64,000 nucleotides of DNA from an uncultured Bacteroidota bacterium (lineage in GTDB: Bacteria > Bacteroidota > Bacteroidia > Flavobacteriales > Flavobacteriaceae): positions 62,001 to 126,000 of the forward strand of contig CACJNF010000002.1 in assembly GCA_902594745.1 (NCBI GenBank), written 5' to 3'. Positions 61,893-64,000 of this stretch are shown in pieces. The position numbers and the translations under genes are program-made. The notes under the pieces were generated by a model, which did no database searches, was not told the DNA's origin, and saw only the letters and a program-made list of their open reading frames with translations. Position 1 is the first letter of the stretch; every line of letters starts with the position of its first letter.

Positions 61893-62963
61893 ATGGTTGA
61901 GCAGGATTTTATTTGTTCTGACAGTTTTGAGTCTAGTGGAATAGTTGAGTGGAATTCTCCAAGTAATATTGCTCTTGTTAAGTATTGGGGTAAAAAACAA
62001 AATCAAATACCTCAAAATCCATCTATTAGCTTTACTTTATCTAAGTGCTATACAAATACTGTAGTTGAATTTAAGCCAAAAATAAATACTAAAAATGAAA
62101 TACATTTCACATTTGATGGAAAGGAAAATCAAGATTTTGAAAAAAAAGTAAATACTTTTATTAGAAGTATTGACAAGTATTTTGTATTTCTAAAAAATCA
62201 TGATTTATACATAAAATCAAAAAATAATTTTCCACACAGTAGTGGAATTGCATCTTCTGCATCTTCTATGTCAGCTTTGGCATCATGTTTAGTAGATATT
62301 GAATCTCAGATTACAAATAATGACAATAATTTTAATCTTAAAAAGAAATCATTTATATCTAGACTTGGATCAGGAAGTGCATCTAGAAGTATTGAAGGTC
62401 CAGTAACACTTTGGGGGGAAACAGATGCTTTTAAAGAAAGTTCAGATTTATATGCTGTGAATATTTCACATGAAGTTGATAAAATATTTCTTGATTATAA
62501 TAATACTATATTAATAATTGATCCTGGTCAGAAAGTGATTTCAAGTTCTTTAGGACATGAGTTAATGAATAAGAACCCGTTTTCTAATAAAAGATTTGAA
62601 ATTGCAAAAAATAATACTAAAAGACTAAAAGATATTTTAAAATCAGGTGAGTTAGATGACTTCATCACTATTACTGAATCAGAAGCGTTGATGATTCACT
62701 CATTAATGTTGTCATCTGATCCATACTATATACTTATGAAGCCAAATACTTTAGAGGCAATTTATAAAGTATTAGAATTCAGGAAAGAGACTAAACTTCA
62801 TTTAAGCTTTACATTAGATGCAGGTTCCAATGTCCATTTATTATACCCTAAATCTGAGACCGAAATAATAACAAAATTTATAGATAATGAACTTCTTATG
62901 TTATGCAAGTCAAAATCTTGTATTCATGATTATCTAGGAAATGGTGCTACAAAAATCAGATAA
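61893..62963 (+). CDS. mvaD: diphosphomevalonate decarboxylase
   Basis: 356 residues, ATG start. GHMP kinase fold. NIALVKYWGKKQNQIPQNPS and FPHSSGIASSASSMSALA are the family signatures, and GSGSASRSIEGPV carries the catalytic region. It converts mevalonate diphosphate to isopentenyl diphosphate, so isoprenoids are made by the mevalonate pathway. The next gene starts in a TAATG overlap. Divergent from the VWA/AAA pair by 93 bases. Confidence 0.93.
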   Translation: MVEQDFICSDSFESSGIVEWNSPSNIALVKYWGKKQNQIPQNPSISFTLSKCYTNTVVEFKPKINTKNEIHFTFDGKENQDFEKKVNTFIRSIDKYFVFLKNHDLYIKSKNNFPHSSGIASSASSMSALASCLVDIESQITNNDNNFNLKKKSFISRLGSGSASRSIEGPVTLWGETDAFKESSDLYAVNISHEVDKIFLDYNNTILIIDPGQKVISSSLGHELMNKNPFSNKRFEIAKNNTKRLKDILKSGELDDFITITESEALMIHSLMLSSDPYYILMKPNTLEAIYKVLEFRKETKLHLSFTLDAGSNVHLLYPKSETEIITKFIDNELLMLCKSKSCIHDYLGNGATKIR

Positions 62964-63844
62964 TGGATAATAAAAAATTTTATTCAAAAGTTCTACTATT
63001 TGGCGAATATGGAGTTTTATCGAACTCTAATGCATTATCCATTCCTTTTGAAAAATTCTATGGTTATTTAAATAAATCAGATTTTTTAAATAATGAAGAA
63101 AAGATTTCAAATTCTAATATTCTCCAGCTATATGAATTTATGATTGATTTAGACATTAAGGATAAAATTGATTTTAATTTCTTTAAAAATGACATAGATA
63201 AGGGATTACACTTTGTTAGTAGTATACCTATTGCTTCAGGTTTAGGAAGCAGTGGTGCTCTTATTGCATCAGTTTTTGATTCATATCAAAAAAAAGATAG
63301 TGTTAATTTAAATGTGGAAGAGATAAAAAATCTATTGTCAATTATTGAATCAAAATTTCATGGAAAGTCCTCTGGTCTTGACCCATCTGTCTCACTATTT
63401 AATAGTCCAATATTTTATTCCAATAAGCAAATTAAATTGATAGATAAACTTCATTATAAAAACTTTACGATTTATATAATGGATAGTAAAATAATCTCTT
63501 CAACAAAAAAAATGATTGAGGTATTTCAAAATAAAATGAATGAAACTGAATTTAGATACTTCTTTGACAATAAATACATTATTAATACCAATGAGTGTAT
63601 TGAATACCTTCTTAATGGCTCAGAATTATTCAAAGACTCTTTAAAACAATTATCAGAAAACACACTTAATAATTTTAAGGAAATGATTCCAAATCAATTA
63701 ACAAATATCTGGGAAAATGGACTTAAAAGTGATTCATATTATATGAAACTATGTGGATCAGGGGGTGGAGGTTTCTTCTTGTTATTTGATTTTAATAACC
63801 AAATAGACTCCAGTCTTTCTGACTTTAATTTATATCAGATTTAA
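62963..63844 (+). CDS. GHMP kinase, mevalonate kinase-like
   Basis: 293 residues, ATG start. FGEYGVLSNSNALSIPF at the N-terminus and the phosphate loop PIASGLGSSGALIASVFD (about 91-108) define the GHMP fold; KLCGSGGGGFFLLF is motif 3. Neighbouring mvaD suggests mevalonate kinase (or phosphomevalonate kinase). Divergent at the N-terminus from animal-type kinases; flavobacterial relatives of this type are annotated only as GHMP kinase. One of two pathway genes in the window. Confidence 0.8.
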   Translation: MDNKKFYSKVLLFGEYGVLSNSNALSIPFEKFYGYLNKSDFLNNEEKISNSNILQLYEFMIDLDIKDKIDFNFFKNDIDKGLHFVSSIPIASGLGSSGALIASVFDSYQKKDSVNLNVEEIKNLLSIIESKFHGKSSGLDPSVSLFNSPIFYSNKQIKLIDKLHYKNFTIYIMDSKIISSTKKMIEVFQNKMNETEFRYFFDNKYIINTNECIEYLLNGSELFKDSLKQLSENTLNNFKEMIPNQLTNIWENGLKSDSYYMKLCGSGGGGFFLLFDFNNQIDSSLSDFNLYQI

Positions 63845-63848
63845 TAAA

Positions 63849-64000
63849 ATGTATAACGTTATAATTTTATTTGGTGTTAGTGGTTGTGGAAAGTCTCTAA
63901 TAGGAAATCAATTATCAAAAGATTTACAATTTGAATTCATAGAAGGAGATGATTTTCATTCAAATGAAAATATAAAAAAAATGAAAAATAATATTCCATT
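63849..64000 (+). CDS. gntK: gluconokinase, 5' part (cut by window end)
   Basis: The first 50 residues from an ATG at 63849, five bases after the mevalonate kinase stop. P-loop GVSGCGKS (9-16) and EGDDFHSNENIKKMKNNIP match the GntK gluconokinase active site, which phosphorylates gluconate to 6-phosphogluconate. The rest lies beyond the window. Confidence 0.85.
   Translation, partial: MYNVIILFGVSGCGKSLIGNQLSKDLQFEFIEGDDFHSNENIKKMKNNIP

Noticed and set aside
1..64000. Insertion sequence, prophage or integron
   Set aside because: No transposase, integrase, phage structural gene or terminal inverted repeat was seen in any reading frame checked.

Overview
The window is a gene-dense, AT-rich piece of a Bacteroidota chromosome, almost certainly a streamlined, probably marine, member of the Flavobacteriia. 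The evidence is the set of lineage-typical genes (DUF4271, DUF4296, DUF3098, FtsX, a ribosomal protein S16 with a long acidic tail, tail-to-tail rpoN and ExbB/ExbD operons, a mevalonate pathway, a TonB-dependent receptor with a carboxypeptidase-like regulatory domain). Shine-Dalgarno sites are not visible, and several upstream regions carry boxes close to the Bacteroidetes -7 consensus TAnnTTTG. No insertion sequence, prophage, integron or CRISPR array was seen. No gene-free stretch exceeds 300 bases; the longest is the 187-base gap at 6257-6443 between rpsP and clpP.

Layout: 1-3921 holds a HAD phosphatase cut by the window edge, then a Tat-exported TIM-barrel isomerase-like protein and a TonB-dependent receptor. 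3918-8331 holds glutaryl-CoA dehydrogenase, rimM and rpsP on the minus strand and clpP-clpX on the plus strand. 8328-13070 is housekeeping (GH3-type ligase, DUF2797, rluF, a queuosine-precursor transporter, folK, TrmH-family methylase). 13115-17248 is mutS, a stand-alone Smr protein, a coiled-coil lipoprotein with a zincin motif, and tRNA-Gly and tRNA-Leu with a terminator. 17232-20794 is a minus-strand run (PepSY membrane protein, YfiT/DinB protein, glycosyltransferase with metallophosphoesterase, mini-AraC protein, SCP2 protein). 20864-24420 is a beta-oxidation pair, followed by umuC-umuD on the minus strand.

26184-33127 is the 2-oxoglutarate dehydrogenase locus: sucA and sucB are separated by a tightly overlapping cassette of a GNAT protein, an APC permease and a glycerol-1-phosphate dehydrogenase-like enzyme. 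Then come tatD, tRNA-Ser, fabH and a PqaA-like hydrolase. 36569-39580 is an ExbB/ExbD energy-transduction operon, facing a long minus-strand translation and cell-division operon (ftsX, DUF3098, truB, pyrH, frr, asnS, rpoN; 39575-45573). 45661-54608 holds leuS, SemiSWEET, a zinc protease, hemD, DUF4271, a polyprenol-phosphate mannosyltransferase, pyrC, a DUF4296 lipoprotein and tyrS. 54679-59239 is a two-component system, an alkyltransferase-like protein, and Mrp, Nfu and a ferredoxin-NADP reductase-like enzyme. 59236-61799 is an AAA ATPase with a VWA partner; 61893-64000 holds mevalonate-pathway genes and the start of a gluconokinase.

The most striking structure is not a gene. All eight protein-coding tail-to-tail pairs in the window overlap at their stop codons, six of them by exactly four bases (TTAA, CTAA or TTAG serving as both stops), which leaves no room for intergenic terminators. 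No single clearly novel system stands out. The best leads are the cassette between sucA and sucB, the coiled-coil zincin lipoprotein in the mutS-smr transcript, the AAA-VWA pair, and a palindrome overlapping the putative exbB promoter.
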